Source: CAIWHR01 sp963773195
Lineage (GTDB): Bacteria > Pseudomonadota > Gammaproteobacteria > Burkholderiales > Casimicrobiaceae
Direction: 5' to 3'
Length of the DNA stretch: 64,000 nt
NCBI GenBank assembly: GCA_963773195.1
Contig: CAVZAE010000005.1
Location: forward strand, 744,001 to 808,000
Shown: in pieces, positions 47,294 through 56,117 of the stretch
Position numbering within the stretch: position 1 is the first letter of the stretch
How the letters are laid out: every line of letters begins with the position of its first letter
The notes under the pieces: model-generated
What the model was told of the DNA's origin: nothing
The model's input: only the letters and a program-made list of their open reading frames with translations
Databases searched by the model: none
Position numbers and translations under genes: made by a program

Positions 47294-48484
47294 ATGACCT
47301 ACGCCGCCATCACCGGATGGGGCAAGTGCATGCCCCCCTTGGTGCTTTCGAACGCCGACCTGGCGACGTTCCTCGAAACGACCGACGACTGGATCACGAC
47401 GCGCACCGGCATCCGCGAGCGGCGCATCTCGCACGTCTCGGGCATTGATATGGCCGCGGTCGCCAGCGCGCGCGCGCTCGCTTGCGCGGGCCTCGCCGCA
47501 ACCGGCGTCGATCTCGTCCTCTACGGCAGCTGCTCAAACGACGAGGCCGTGCCCAACTCCGCCTCGGGCCTCGCGTTCAAGCTCGGCGCGATGAGCGCGG
47601 CGGCCATGGACATCAACACCGCGTGCACGAGCTTCCTCTACGCGCTGTCGACGGCGACGGCGATGATCCGCACCGGCGTCGTCCGCAATGCGGTGGTGGT
47701 CGGCGTCGAGCTGATCTCGCCGTTCATGGACTGGGCGAATCGCGGTGTCGCCGTGCTCTTCGGAGACGGCGCGGCCGCCGTCGTGCTGCAGGCGAGCGAG
47801 CGCGAGGAAGGCGTGTTGGCGCAGAAGCTCGGCTGCTACTCCGACGCGCGGCAGACCCTGCGCGTACGCGGCATGGGCACGACGTACGCGAACCGCGGCG
47901 TCTCGCTCGGCGACACGATCTGGGACTTCGATGGCCAGGAGATCTTCAGGCGCGCGGTGGTCGGAATGGTCACCGCGTCGCAGGACGTGCTGGCGAAGTC
48001 GAGGCATCGTTCCGATGAGATCGACCTCGTCGTCCCGCACCAGGCGAACCTGCGGATCATCGAAGCCGTGGCCAAGCGGCTCGACGCCCCGATGGACCGC
48101 GTGTACCTGACGATCCAGCGCTACGGCAACATGTCGGCGGCGACCGTCCCCGTGGCGCTGGTCGAAGCGCTCGAGGAAGGACGGGTGAAGCCCGGCGCGC
48201 TGATACTGACGCCGGCGTTTGGCGGCGGGCTCACCTGGTGCTCGCACCTGATCCGCTGGGGCGAGCGGACGACACCGCTTGCTGCTTCCGACGCCAAGCT
48301 GCCGCCACCCGCGCAAAGCGCGCTCGAGCGGATTCGGGAGCTGATAGCGATCAAGGCGCCGCACGGACGCTCCGATGCGGGACTCATGGGTGCCACGCTG
48401 GCGGAGGCCCGGCCGGCGACGGCGGGAAACGGAGCGGCGAGCCCCCTGCAGAGTCTGGCTCGAGGCGTTTCGACTTCGGCGTAG
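47294..48484 (+). CDS. beta-ketoacyl-ACP synthase III-like thiolase-fold enzyme
   Basis: 396 residues. The catalytic triad of FabH-type enzymes is present: Cys111 in DINTACTSFLYAL, His249 in VVPHQANLRII and Asn279 in RYGNMSAATVPVAL. TTDDWITTRTGIRERR is the usual N-terminal motif. The core ends near residue 335 (GGGLTWCSHLIRWG). A tail of about 60 residues with no counterpart in FabH follows. It stands alone, away from fatty-acid genes, so a role in a special acyl condensation is possible. Confidence 0.9.
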   Translation: MTYAAITGWGKCMPPLVLSNADLATFLETTDDWITTRTGIRERRISHVSGIDMAAVASARALACAGLAATGVDLVLYGSCSNDEAVPNSASGLAFKLGAMSAAAMDINTACTSFLYALSTATAMIRTGVVRNAVVVGVELISPFMDWANRGVAVLFGDGAAAVVLQASEREEGVLAQKLGCYSDARQTLRVRGMGTTYANRGVSLGDTIWDFDGQEIFRRAVVGMVTASQDVLAKSRHRSDEIDLVVPHQANLRIIEAVAKRLDAPMDRVYLTIQRYGNMSAATVPVALVEALEEGRVKPGALILTPAFGGGLTWCSHLIRWGERTTPLAASDAKLPPPAQSALERIRELIAIKAPHGRSDAGLMGATLAEARPATAGNGAASPLQSLARGVSTSA

Positions 48485-48529
48485 CCGCCGCGAGTAGAAG
48501 CGGCCAGAGCGTGTTGGGGCCGCGGTGGT

Positions 48530-49876
48530 TCAGCTACCTCCAAGCGTGTTCTTGTAGATCCTGCCGTCCTTCATGATGAGGACGAAGTTCTTGCCAGGAT
48601 TCGCGACCAGATTGATATCTTCGAGCGGGTTGCCGTCGACCAGAAGCAGATCGGCCAGCGCCCCTTCCTCGACAACGCCGAGCTTCCCGGGATAAGGATT
48701 GCGCTTTCCCGACATTGCCAGCAACTGGGCGTTCGTTCCGGTGGCCATGACCAGCGCTTCGGTCGGCGTATACCACCGAGCGAGCTTGGCTAACAGCTCG
48801 CCCTGACGCTGCGCCAGCGCAGGGGAGAACAAGATGTCGGTGCCGAACGCCGTCTTGAGCTTGTATTTCTTCGCGAGCGCATAGGCCGTGTCCGTGGCGG
48901 CCAGCACTTCCTGCGCTTTCGCCCGCTCGTCGGAGCCGGGCGGAAACGGATCGGCCATCTCGTCGGGAAAGGGCTGGATGCTGAGCCAGATACCCCGCTC
49001 GGCCATCAGCTTGGCGGTTGCCTCGTCCATCAGATGCCCATGCTCGATGCATTTGACGCCGGCAGCGATGGCGCCCTGTATCGACCCCGGCGTGTACGCA
49101 TGGACGGTGACGTAGGTGCCCCAGTTGGTCGCGGCTTCCACGGCCGCGCGCAGCTCCGCCTCGGTGAACGTCGTTACATCGAGCGGACTGTGCGGCGAAG
49201 CGACGCCGCCGCCTGCCGTCAGCTTGATTTGCGTTGCGCCCTGCATCAGCTGTTCGCGCGCGCGCAAGCGCACCTCATCGGGGCTATCGGCGACCATGCT
49301 GGCGCCGAGCACCTCCATTCGCGCCGGCGGGCCGCCGATGACGCGGGGCAGTTCGTGGAGCTGACGAAAGTCGCCGTGCCCGCCGGTGACGGTAATCATC
49401 GCGCCTGACGGAAAGATGCGCGGCCCCGCGACGAGGCCCTCGTCGATGGCACGCTTGAGCCCGAAGGCAGGCCCTCCCATATCGCGCACTGTGGTAAACC
49501 CCCGCATCAGCGTGTCCGTGGCCTCGGCGCCGGCCAGGAGGTTCGTGTAGCCGATGTCCGCCGCCAGGGCAGCCGCGGGCGTCGGCCGCACCAGCATTGC
49601 GTGCCAGTGCGCGTCGATGAGGCCCGGCATCAGCGTGCGTCCTCCTCCGTCGATCACGACCGCCCCTTCGAGCCGGTCGGTCGGAATTGGCGTCGAGGAA
49701 ATGCGCTCGATCCTGTTCCCGCGGACGAGGACATTCGATGGGCCCGAGACGCGATCGCTCTTCCCATCGAAGATGCGGACGTTCTGGAGCACCGTTGCAG
49801 CCGGCAGCTGCGCCTGGGCATTGAGGCACGCTGCCAGTCCGCACGCCAGAGCGACGAACGCCGACTTGGCAATCAT
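48530..49876 (-). CDS. exported amidohydrolase (metal-dependent, imidazolonepropionase/prolidase-like)
   Basis: GGAGG precedes ATG 49876. A signal peptide AKSAFVALACGLAACLNAQAQ is followed by the amidohydrolase barrel: LMPGLIDAHWHAM (H-x-H), MRGFTTVRDMGG, TQIKLTAGGGV with the bridging Lys, VTVHAYTPG and CIEHGHLMDE for later His ligands, and FGTDILF for the Asp. The C-terminal GALADLLLVDGNPLEDI is the usual end. Exported members hydrolyse dipeptides or organophosphates. The substrate is unknown. Confidence 0.9.
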   Translation of the reverse strand: MIAKSAFVALACGLAACLNAQAQLPAATVLQNVRIFDGKSDRVSGPSNVLVRGNRIERISSTPIPTDRLEGAVVIDGGGRTLMPGLIDAHWHAMLVRPTPAAALAADIGYTNLLAGAEATDTLMRGFTTVRDMGGPAFGLKRAIDEGLVAGPRIFPSGAMITVTGGHGDFRQLHELPRVIGGPPARMEVLGASMVADSPDEVRLRAREQLMQGATQIKLTAGGGVASPHSPLDVTTFTEAELRAAVEAATNWGTYVTVHAYTPGSIQGAIAAGVKCIEHGHLMDEATAKLMAERGIWLSIQPFPDEMADPFPPGSDERAKAQEVLAATDTAYALAKKYKLKTAFGTDILFSPALAQRQGELLAKLARWYTPTEALVMATGTNAQLLAMSGKRNPYPGKLGVVEEGALADLLLVDGNPLEDINLVANPGKNFVLIMKDGRIYKNTLGGS

Positions 49877-49943
49877 GATCAAGGCTCCTCCGCGTTCGAT
49901 GGGTAGGGCGCGTCCGAGCGACCGCCTTGGGCCCGGCGCGCAA

Positions 49944-51047
49944 CTACGTGTTCACGAGCTTCCGGTGCGCCTGCACGCTCATCAGCAGGCCAAGCCCAAT
50001 AAAGAGCGAGATGAGTGCGGTGCCGCCATACGAGACGAAGGGCAGTGGTACACCGACGATCGGCAGCACGCCGCTCACCATCCCCATGTTGACGAACGCG
50101 CATGTGAAGAACATCAGGGTCACCGCGCCGGCGACGAGCCGCGCGAACATGGTCGACGCGTTCGCGGTGATCATCATCCCGCGGCCGATCAAGAGCAGAT
50201 AGAGGACGAGCAGCACCACGTTGCCGACGAGTCCGAACTCCTCGCCGAACACGGCGAAGATGAAGTCGGTGTGGCGCTCGGGCAGGAAGTCCAGATGCGT
50301 CTGCGTCCCGTTCATCCAGCCTTTACCGACGACGCCCCCCGATCCCAGCGCGATCGACGCCTGCGACGAGTGGTAGCCCGCCCCCAGCGGATCGCGCGTC
50401 GGATCGACGAACGTCAGGATCCGCTCGCGCTGGTAATCGTGCAGGTGCTGCCAGACGAACGGCGCGCCCGCGGCGGCAAGGGCCGTCAGTCCCACGATCA
50501 CCTTCCACGAGAGCCCGGCCAGATAGAGGACGTAGAAGCCCGACGCCGCGATCAGGAGCGCGGTGCCGAGATCCGGCTGGCGCTTGATCAGCCACACCGG
50601 AACCGCGATCAGCACTGCCGTAAGCACGAAGTCCTTCCAACCGATGCGGCCCTCGAACTTCTGGAAGTACCACGCGAGCATCAGCGGCAGCGCGATCTTC
50701 ATGAGCTCGGAAGGCTGAAAGCGCGCCACGCCGAGGTTCAGCCACCGTTTGGAGCCGTTGACCGTCGTGCCGGCGACGGCGACGCCAATCAGCATGACGA
50801 CGGCCAGCACATAGAGCGGCACCGCGGCGCGCGCGATCGTCTGCGGCGCGATGTTGGCAACGATCCACATGAGCACGAGACCCACCGCGAGGCTCGATGT
50901 CTGGCTCGTGATCCGCGCGACGCTCTGGTCGGATGCCGAGAACAGCGTGACGAGGCCGACGCCGGCGATGGCGAGCGCGATGCCGAACAGGAAGCTGTCG
51001 ACCTTGAGAGTCAAGCCTTCCCACATCCGCGCGACAACGCCGGCCAT
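49944..51047 (-). CDS. mrdB: rod shape-determining protein RodA (MrdB), peptidoglycan glycosyltransferase
   Basis: 367 residues, ten membrane helices, SEDS family. ITSQTSSLAVGLVLMWIVANI, GSKRWLNLGVARFQPSELMKIALPLMLAWYF, KRQPDLGTALLIAASG, LPERHTDFIFAVFGEEFGLVG and PLPFVSYGGTALISLFIGLGLLMSV are RodA landmarks. It polymerises lipid II for lateral wall growth together with PBP2. Its ATG shares one base with the mrdA stop (TGATG). Confidence 0.96.
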   Translation of the reverse strand: MAGVVARMWEGLTLKVDSFLFGIALAIAGVGLVTLFSASDQSVARITSQTSSLAVGLVLMWIVANIAPQTIARAAVPLYVLAVVMLIGVAVAGTTVNGSKRWLNLGVARFQPSELMKIALPLMLAWYFQKFEGRIGWKDFVLTAVLIAVPVWLIKRQPDLGTALLIAASGFYVLYLAGLSWKVIVGLTALAAAGAPFVWQHLHDYQRERILTFVDPTRDPLGAGYHSSQASIALGSGGVVGKGWMNGTQTHLDFLPERHTDFIFAVFGEEFGLVGNVVLLVLYLLLIGRGMMITANASTMFARLVAGAVTLMFFTCAFVNMGMVSGVLPIVGVPLPFVSYGGTALISLFIGLGLLMSVQAHRKLVNT

Positions 51048-53026
51048 CAGTCGCTTTCGTCGTCCGTCGCGGCGGGTGCCGGAGCCGCGGGCGCCGGCCC
51101 CTTCTTCGTCTCGCCGGTCAGGTAGTAGTCGAACACCTGCCGCACGACCGGCGCGGCAGCCTGCGCGCCGAAGCCACCATTCTCGACCAGCACCGCGACC
51201 GCGATCCTCGGTTTGTCCGCGGGGGCATAGGCGACGTACCACGCATGGTCGCGCAGCCGCTCGTCGATCTTCGCCGAGTACTTCTCGCCCTTGAGCGAGA
51301 ACACCTGCGCGGTGCCGGTCTTGCCGGCGCTCACGTAGGGCGTCTTCAGGAACGCCGCGGCACTGGTGCCTTCCTTCGGCACGCCCACGAGCGCGTTCTT
51401 GATGATCGCCAGAAACTCGGGCTTGACCGTCAGCGTGTGCGAGGCTTCGAGGGCAATCTCGCGTATCTCGCCCGTGCGCACGTCGCGCACGCTCTTCACG
51501 AGGTGCGGGCGGAACTCCACGCCGTCGTTCGCAATCGTCGCGATCGCCACCGCCTGCTGGATCGGCGTGAAAGCGTTGTAGCCCTGGCCGATACCCGCCG
51601 AGATGCTGTCCCCCAGATACCACTTGCGGTGCTCTTCGCGATAATCCTTGCCCGCGAAGCGCGTGCGCTTCCATTCGCGTGACGGCAGCACGCCGGGGAG
51701 TTCGCCGTCGATGTCGATCCCCGTCTTCTGGCCAAAGCCGAACTGGCTCATGAAGTCCGCGGTGACGTCGATGTCGGTCTCGCTCGCGAGAATGTAGTAG
51801 TACGTGTCGCACGAGACGACGATCGACTTGTACATATCGACAGTGCCGTGGCCGCCAGGCTTGTCGTCGCGGAAGCGGTGCGCCTGCCCCGGAATCTGGA
51901 AGAAGCCCGGGTCGAAGATCGTCTGCGTCGGCGTGCGCTTGCCGGAATTGAGCGCGGAAAGCGCCAGGTAGGGCTTGATCGTCGAGCCCGGCGGGTAGGT
52001 GCCGCGCAGCGGCCGGTTGAGCAGCGGCTTGTCCGGCGAGTCGTTGAGCATTTCCCAGTTCGCGGGATCGATACCCTCAACGAACAGATTCGGATCGAAG
52101 CCTGGCTTCGACACGAACGCGAGGACCTCGCCGGTCGAAGGCTCGATCGCGACCAGCGCGCCACGCCGATCGCCGAAGGCGCTCTCGGCGACTTCCTGAA
52201 GCTTGATGTCGAGCGCAAGCCGGAGGTCGTTGCCCGACGTCGGCGGCGTGCGCGACAACGTCCGTACCGCGCGCCCGCCGGCGTCGACTTCGACTTCCTC
52301 GAAGCCGGTCTTGCCGTGAAGCTCGCGCTCATAGGAGAGCTCGACGCCGATCTTGCCGATATAGTCGGAGCCTTTGTAGTTCGCCGTCTCCTCCCATTCG
52401 TCGATGCGCGTGACGTCGCGGTCGTTGATGCGGCCGATGTAGCCGATCACGTGCGAGGCGAGCTCGCCGTAGGGATACTGCCGGAAGAGGCGCGCCTTGA
52501 TCTCGACGCCCGGAAACCGGAAGCGGTTGACGGCGAAGCGCGCGACCTCCTCGTCGGCAAGCCGCGTGCGGATGGGCATGCTCTCGAAGTTCTTCGATTC
52601 GTCGAGGAGCTTCCTGAATCGCTTGCGGTCGCGGGCCTGGATGTCGATGATCGTCGCGAGGGCGTCGATTGTCTCGTCGAGGTTCTTCACGCGCGAGGGC
52701 TGGATCTCGAGCGTGTACGCCGAATAGCTCTGGGCCAGCACCACACCGTTGCGGTCGGTGATGACGCCGCGGTTGGGCACGATCGGCACGATCGCAATGC
52801 GGTTGGTCTCGGCGAGCGTCTGGTAGTGCTTGTGCTGCGTGACCTGCAGATAGAAGAAGCGCCCGAAGAGCGCGCCGAACGCCGCGACCACGAGCACGCC
52901 GGCGAGCCCGAGTCGACGCCGGAACAGGAACAGCTCGCGCTCCGGATTGCGGAGCTCGGGTGAGCCGAAGCCGGCGACGGCATCCCCGGTGCGCCAGCGG
53001 GAGGTGAAGAGCAGTCGTCTCGCCAT
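51047..53026 (-). CDS. mrdA: penicillin-binding protein 2 (MrdA)
   Basis: 659 residues. A cytoplasmic start and one membrane helix (RLGLAGVLVVAAFGALFGRFFYLQ) precede the pedestal domain with NRGVITDRNGVVLAQS. The transpeptidase domain has Ser348 in GSTIKPYLA, SCDTYYY in the S-x-N position and GKTGTAQVF. A short Pro/Ala/Asp tail ends the protein. It crosslinks peptidoglycan in the elongasome. Slightly longer than E. coli PBP2 (633). Confidence 0.96.
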   Translation of the reverse strand: MARRLLFTSRWRTGDAVAGFGSPELRNPERELFLFRRRLGLAGVLVVAAFGALFGRFFYLQVTQHKHYQTLAETNRIAIVPIVPNRGVITDRNGVVLAQSYSAYTLEIQPSRVKNLDETIDALATIIDIQARDRKRFRKLLDESKNFESMPIRTRLADEEVARFAVNRFRFPGVEIKARLFRQYPYGELASHVIGYIGRINDRDVTRIDEWEETANYKGSDYIGKIGVELSYERELHGKTGFEEVEVDAGGRAVRTLSRTPPTSGNDLRLALDIKLQEVAESAFGDRRGALVAIEPSTGEVLAFVSKPGFDPNLFVEGIDPANWEMLNDSPDKPLLNRPLRGTYPPGSTIKPYLALSALNSGKRTPTQTIFDPGFFQIPGQAHRFRDDKPGGHGTVDMYKSIVVSCDTYYYILASETDIDVTADFMSQFGFGQKTGIDIDGELPGVLPSREWKRTRFAGKDYREEHRKWYLGDSISAGIGQGYNAFTPIQQAVAIATIANDGVEFRPHLVKSVRDVRTGEIREIALEASHTLTVKPEFLAIIKNALVGVPKEGTSAAAFLKTPYVSAGKTGTAQVFSLKGEKYSAKIDERLRDHAWYVAYAPADKPRIAVAVLVENGGFGAQAAAPVVRQVFDYYLTGETKKGPAPAAPAPAATDDESD

Positions 53027-53039
53027 CGTCGTCGGGCCG

Positions 53040-53579
53040 TCAACGATCGGACGGCGAGCGCGTGGGGCGCTGCGGCCATTGCAGGACCACCGACACGATG
53101 GGCCAAAGCAGGGCCCCGACGAGCGATGGCGCGACGTAGGTCCAGCGCGGCAGGCTCGCGCCGCCCACCAGCCGGATCAGCAGCACGAGCGCCGAAGTCA
53201 GGAGCAGCAGCACAGCCACCTGCGCGGCCTGCTGCCACGGCGGGAAGCGCAGCACGCGGCGACGGAAATACTCGGCCGCGTAGGCGAGGAACGCGTAGGC
53301 GAGCGCGTGCTGCCCGAACACGGTGCCGTCGCCGACGTCCATCACGAGTCCGACCATCCAGGCCGTGCCGACGCCAACGAAGCGCGGTTCCTGGATGCAC
53401 CAGTAGAGCAGCACCAGCGCGAGAAAATCAGGACGCAGCGCCAGCACGACGCCGGAGGCCGGCAGCAGGTTCGCGAGCAACGCGAGCAGCAGCGTCAGCA
53501 CGATGAACCATGGCTTGACGGGCCGCAGGATCTCTTCGGGTCGCGAGGGCGCGAGCGGCATGAGTCCGGGCAGCGCCAT
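53040..53579 (-). CDS. mreD: rod shape-determining protein MreD
   Basis: 179 residues, five membrane helices. ILRPVKPWFIVLTLLLALLANLLPASG, RPDFLALVLLYWCIQEPRFVGVGTAWMVGLVMDVGDGTVFGQHALAYAFLAY is the conserved MreD core. The start ATG lies one base after the mreC stop on this strand. It links MreC and MreB in the inner membrane. Confidence 0.93.
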   Translation of the reverse strand: MALPGLMPLAPSRPEEILRPVKPWFIVLTLLLALLANLLPASGVVLALRPDFLALVLLYWCIQEPRFVGVGTAWMVGLVMDVGDGTVFGQHALAYAFLAYAAEYFRRRVLRFPPWQQAAQVAVLLLLTSALVLLIRLVGGASLPRWTYVAPSLVGALLWPIVSVVLQWPQRPTRSPSDR

Positions 53580-53580
53580 C

Positions 53581-54501
53581 CTAGCCCCCGCGGCGCCGGC
53601 CGCGGCCGGGCTTCTTCGCCGTCTCGGCGTCGGCGGGCTCGTCGGGCCGTGGCGCGACGCTCGCCGTGCGTCCGAGCACGAGCAGGTATTCATTGCGGTC
53701 GACGCCCGCGAGCGGCTGCGTCGTGATCCGCGCGAACATCTGGCCGGTCTCGCGCTCGAGCGTCGCCACGCGGGCAACCGCGAGCCCGGGCGGATACGTG
53801 CCGTCGATGCCGGAGGTGACGAGCACGTCGGAGGGCTCGATGTCCGCGTTGGGCGACATGAAGCGAAGCTCGGGCGCGCGGCCCGCGCCGGCGCCGTAGA
53901 GCACGCTGCGCACACCGCTTCGTTCGACCTTGACCGGCACTGCCTGGTCCTTGTCGGTGACGAGCGTCACTTCGGCCATGTACGGCAGCGCGCGCGTCAC
54001 CTGGCCGACGACCCCCTGCGCGTCGATGACGGCATCGCCGGGCGCGATCCCTGCGTCAGCACCCTTGTCGACGAAGAGCTTCTGCGTGAACGGATCGCGA
54101 CCGGTGTAGAGGACCTCGACGACGGTCGCGCGATGGCCGTAGTGCGCGCGTACGTCGAGCAGCGACTTGAGCCGCGTGTTGTCCGCGCGCGCGCTTTCAT
54201 AACCCTGCGCGGCTGTGCCCTGTTCGAGCAGCCGGCGCTTGAGCGCGGCGTTTTCCTCGACCAGCGCCCGCTGCGTGACGAAATAGCTGCCGACATAGGC
54301 GATCGCCTCGCTTGGCATCTGCGCCACACGCTGCAGGGGATACAGCGCGACCGCGGCGGCCTGCCGGATGTTCTCGAGGTAGCGGTAGCGCGTGTCGAGG
54401 AAGAGCAGCGCCAGCGAAACGAGTCCGACGAACGCGAGGCGTGCGAGCGGCGAGGGCCCGCGATGGAAGAACGCGGGGGGCTCGACGGGGATGTGACGCA
54501 T
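53581..54501 (-). CDS. mreC: rod shape-determining protein MreC
   Basis: 306 residues: one membrane helix (LARLAFVGLVSLALLFLDTRY), a coiled coil (QRALVEENAALKRRLLEQG), then the periplasmic beta domain with VLYTGRDPFTQKLFVDKGADAGIAPGDAVID, GVVGQVTR, VTLVTDKDQAVPVKVERSG and DVLVTSGIDGTYPPGLAVARV. The tail is Pro/Lys/Arg-rich. It scaffolds the elongasome and activates PBP2. Confidence 0.95.
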   Translation of the reverse strand: MRHIPVEPPAFFHRGPSPLARLAFVGLVSLALLFLDTRYRYLENIRQAAAVALYPLQRVAQMPSEAIAYVGSYFVTQRALVEENAALKRRLLEQGTAAQGYESARADNTRLKSLLDVRAHYGHRATVVEVLYTGRDPFTQKLFVDKGADAGIAPGDAVIDAQGVVGQVTRALPYMAEVTLVTDKDQAVPVKVERSGVRSVLYGAGAGRAPELRFMSPNADIEPSDVLVTSGIDGTYPPGLAVARVATLERETGQMFARITTQPLAGVDRNEYLLVLGRTASVAPRPDEPADAETAKKPGRGRRRGG

Positions 54502-54538
54502 GGGCGTCGGAGGTCGAGCTTCGGAGGCCGCCTGGGGT

Positions 54539-55582
54539 CTAGTCGGACGTGAAGATGGTCGAGAGCTTTTCCATGTTCTCGAGCGCCTTCCCGCACCCCC
54601 GCACCACGCACGTCAGCGGATCGTCGGCGACGACCACGGGCAGCCCCGTTTCTTCCATCAGCAGGCGGTCGACGTCGCGCAAGAGCGCGCCGCCGCCTGT
54701 CAGCACCATGCCGCGCTCGGCAATGTCGGCCCCGAGCTCCGGCGGCGTGCGCTCGAGCGCGCTCTTCACCGCGGACACGATGCCGTTCAGCGGATCGGTG
54801 AGCGCCTCGAGGATCTCGTTCGACGACACGGTAAAGCTGCGCGGGATGCCTTCGGCGAGGTTGCGGCCCTTCACTTCCATTTCCTTGACTTCGGAGCCTG
54901 GGAACGCGCTGCCGATCGTCTTCTTGATATGCTCGGCGGTCGTCTCGCCGATCAGCATCCCGTAGTTGCGCCGGATGTAATTGACGATCGCCTCGTCGAA
55001 CTTGTCGCCGCCGACGCGCACGCTGCCCGCGTACACCATGCCACCCAGCGAGATGACGCCGACTTCCGTCGTGCCGCCGCCGATGTCGAGAACCATCGAG
55101 CCGATCGCTTCCGAGATCGGCAGGTCGGCACCGATCGCCGCGGCCATCGGCTCCTCGATCAGATAAACCTTCGACGCGCCGGCGCCGAGCGCGGATTCGC
55201 GGATCGCGCGGCGCTCGACCTGCGTCGAGCCGCACGGCACGCAGATGATGATGCGCGGAGAAGGTGAGAAGAGGCGCGAATCGAGCACCTTCTTGATGAA
55301 CTGCTTCAACATCTGCTCCGTCACCGTGAAGTCGGCGATGACGCCGTCCTTCATCGGACGGATTGCGGTGATGTTGCCCGGCGTGCGGCCCAGCATCTGC
55401 TTGGCCGCGAGACCCACTTCCTGGATCACCTTCTTGCCGTTGGGACCGCCTTCCTGGCGAATCGCGACCACCGAAGGTTCGTTCAGCACGATGCCCTTAC
55501 CGCGCACGTAGATCAGCGTGTTCGCGGTGCCGAGATCGATCGCGAGATCGCTGGAAAAGTACCCTTTGAAGAACTCGAGCAT
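54539..55582 (-). CDS. mreB: rod shape-determining protein MreB
   Basis: 347 residues, the standard length. Actin-fold motifs: SSDLAIDLGTANTLIYVRGKGI (phosphate 1), MVLDIGGGTTEVGVISLGG (phosphate 2), and MVLTGGGALLRDVDRLL (adenosine). A longer frame starting 90 bp upstream is not family-like; the MLEFFKGYFS start is. First gene of mreBCD-mrdAB. It polymerises along the inner membrane to direct cell-wall synthesis. Confidence 0.98.
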   Translation of the reverse strand: MLEFFKGYFSSDLAIDLGTANTLIYVRGKGIVLNEPSVVAIRQEGGPNGKKVIQEVGLAAKQMLGRTPGNITAIRPMKDGVIADFTVTEQMLKQFIKKVLDSRLFSPSPRIIICVPCGSTQVERRAIRESALGAGASKVYLIEEPMAAAIGADLPISEAIGSMVLDIGGGTTEVGVISLGGMVYAGSVRVGGDKFDEAIVNYIRRNYGMLIGETTAEHIKKTIGSAFPGSEVKEMEVKGRNLAEGIPRSFTVSSNEILEALTDPLNGIVSAVKSALERTPPELGADIAERGMVLTGGGALLRDVDRLLMEETGLPVVVADDPLTCVVRGCGKALENMEKLSTIFTSD

Positions 55583-55806
55583 GAAAGCGTGGCCTGCGGC
55601 GAAAAAATGGCGGCGCGGTCCCCCGCGCGGCCGGGGTTCGACTTGCAGCCGAGGCTGCCCGAAATATGCCAATATGATACCCTAAGAACCGCAGCCATAG
55701 CACTGATTCACCGGGGGAATTTCAAACGGACCCCGGCGACCGCGAGGAGGCCTGCGGCAAACCCGCTCGCCGCAGTTGCTGGCGCCCTCTTTTGCCTGCC
55801 TCCGCC
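55583..55806. promoter_or_regulatory. divergent promoter region of mreB and gatC
   Basis: The 224-bp gap between outward-facing operons holds an AT-richer island (AAATATGCCAATATGATACC, about 55661-55680) with a TATGAT -10-like hexamer reading toward gatC. It also has a perfect hairpin GCAGCC-GA-GGCTGC at 55645-55658. No clear -35 element could be assigned on either strand. Confidence 0.45.
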
Positions 55807-56094
55807 ATGAGCCTCACCCTTGCCGACGTCCACCGGATCGCGGAGCTCGCGCGGATCGAGATCGACCGTGCGCAGGCCGAGGAGGTCCGCCGAAAGCTCG
55901 ATGCGATCCTTGCGCTGATCGGCAAGCTCCAGGCCGTCGACACGACGGGCGTCGTGCCGATGGCGCACGCGCAGGACATAACGCTGCCGTTGCGGGAAGA
56001 CCGAGTCATCGAAGGGGACGCCCACGTGCTCTACCAGAGCGTCGCGCCCGCGGTCGAGGACGGGCTCTACCTCGTCCCGAAGGTGATCGAATGA
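55807..56094 (+). CDS. gatC: aspartyl/glutamyl-tRNA amidotransferase subunit C
   Basis: 95 residues: MSLTLADVHRIAELARIEID, LDAILALIGKLQAVDTTGVVPMAHA and LREDRVIEGDAHVLYQSVAPAVEDGLYLVPKVIE, ending with the usual P-K-V-I/L-E. The start at MSLTL fits family length. It stabilises the GatAB complex, which converts Asp-tRNA(Asn) or Glu-tRNA(Gln) to the amide form. Confidence 0.96.
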   Translation: MSLTLADVHRIAELARIEIDRAQAEEVRRKLDAILALIGKLQAVDTTGVVPMAHAQDITLPLREDRVIEGDAHVLYQSVAPAVEDGLYLVPKVIE

Positions 56095-56117
56095 GCGAGG
56101 GGACCGCGGAGTAAGCG

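Noticed and set aside
49554..51125. 523-codon plus-strand frame antisense to amidohydrolase and rodA
   Set aside because: Low-complexity shadow sequence; the opposite strand encodes clear RodA and amidohydrolase motifs.
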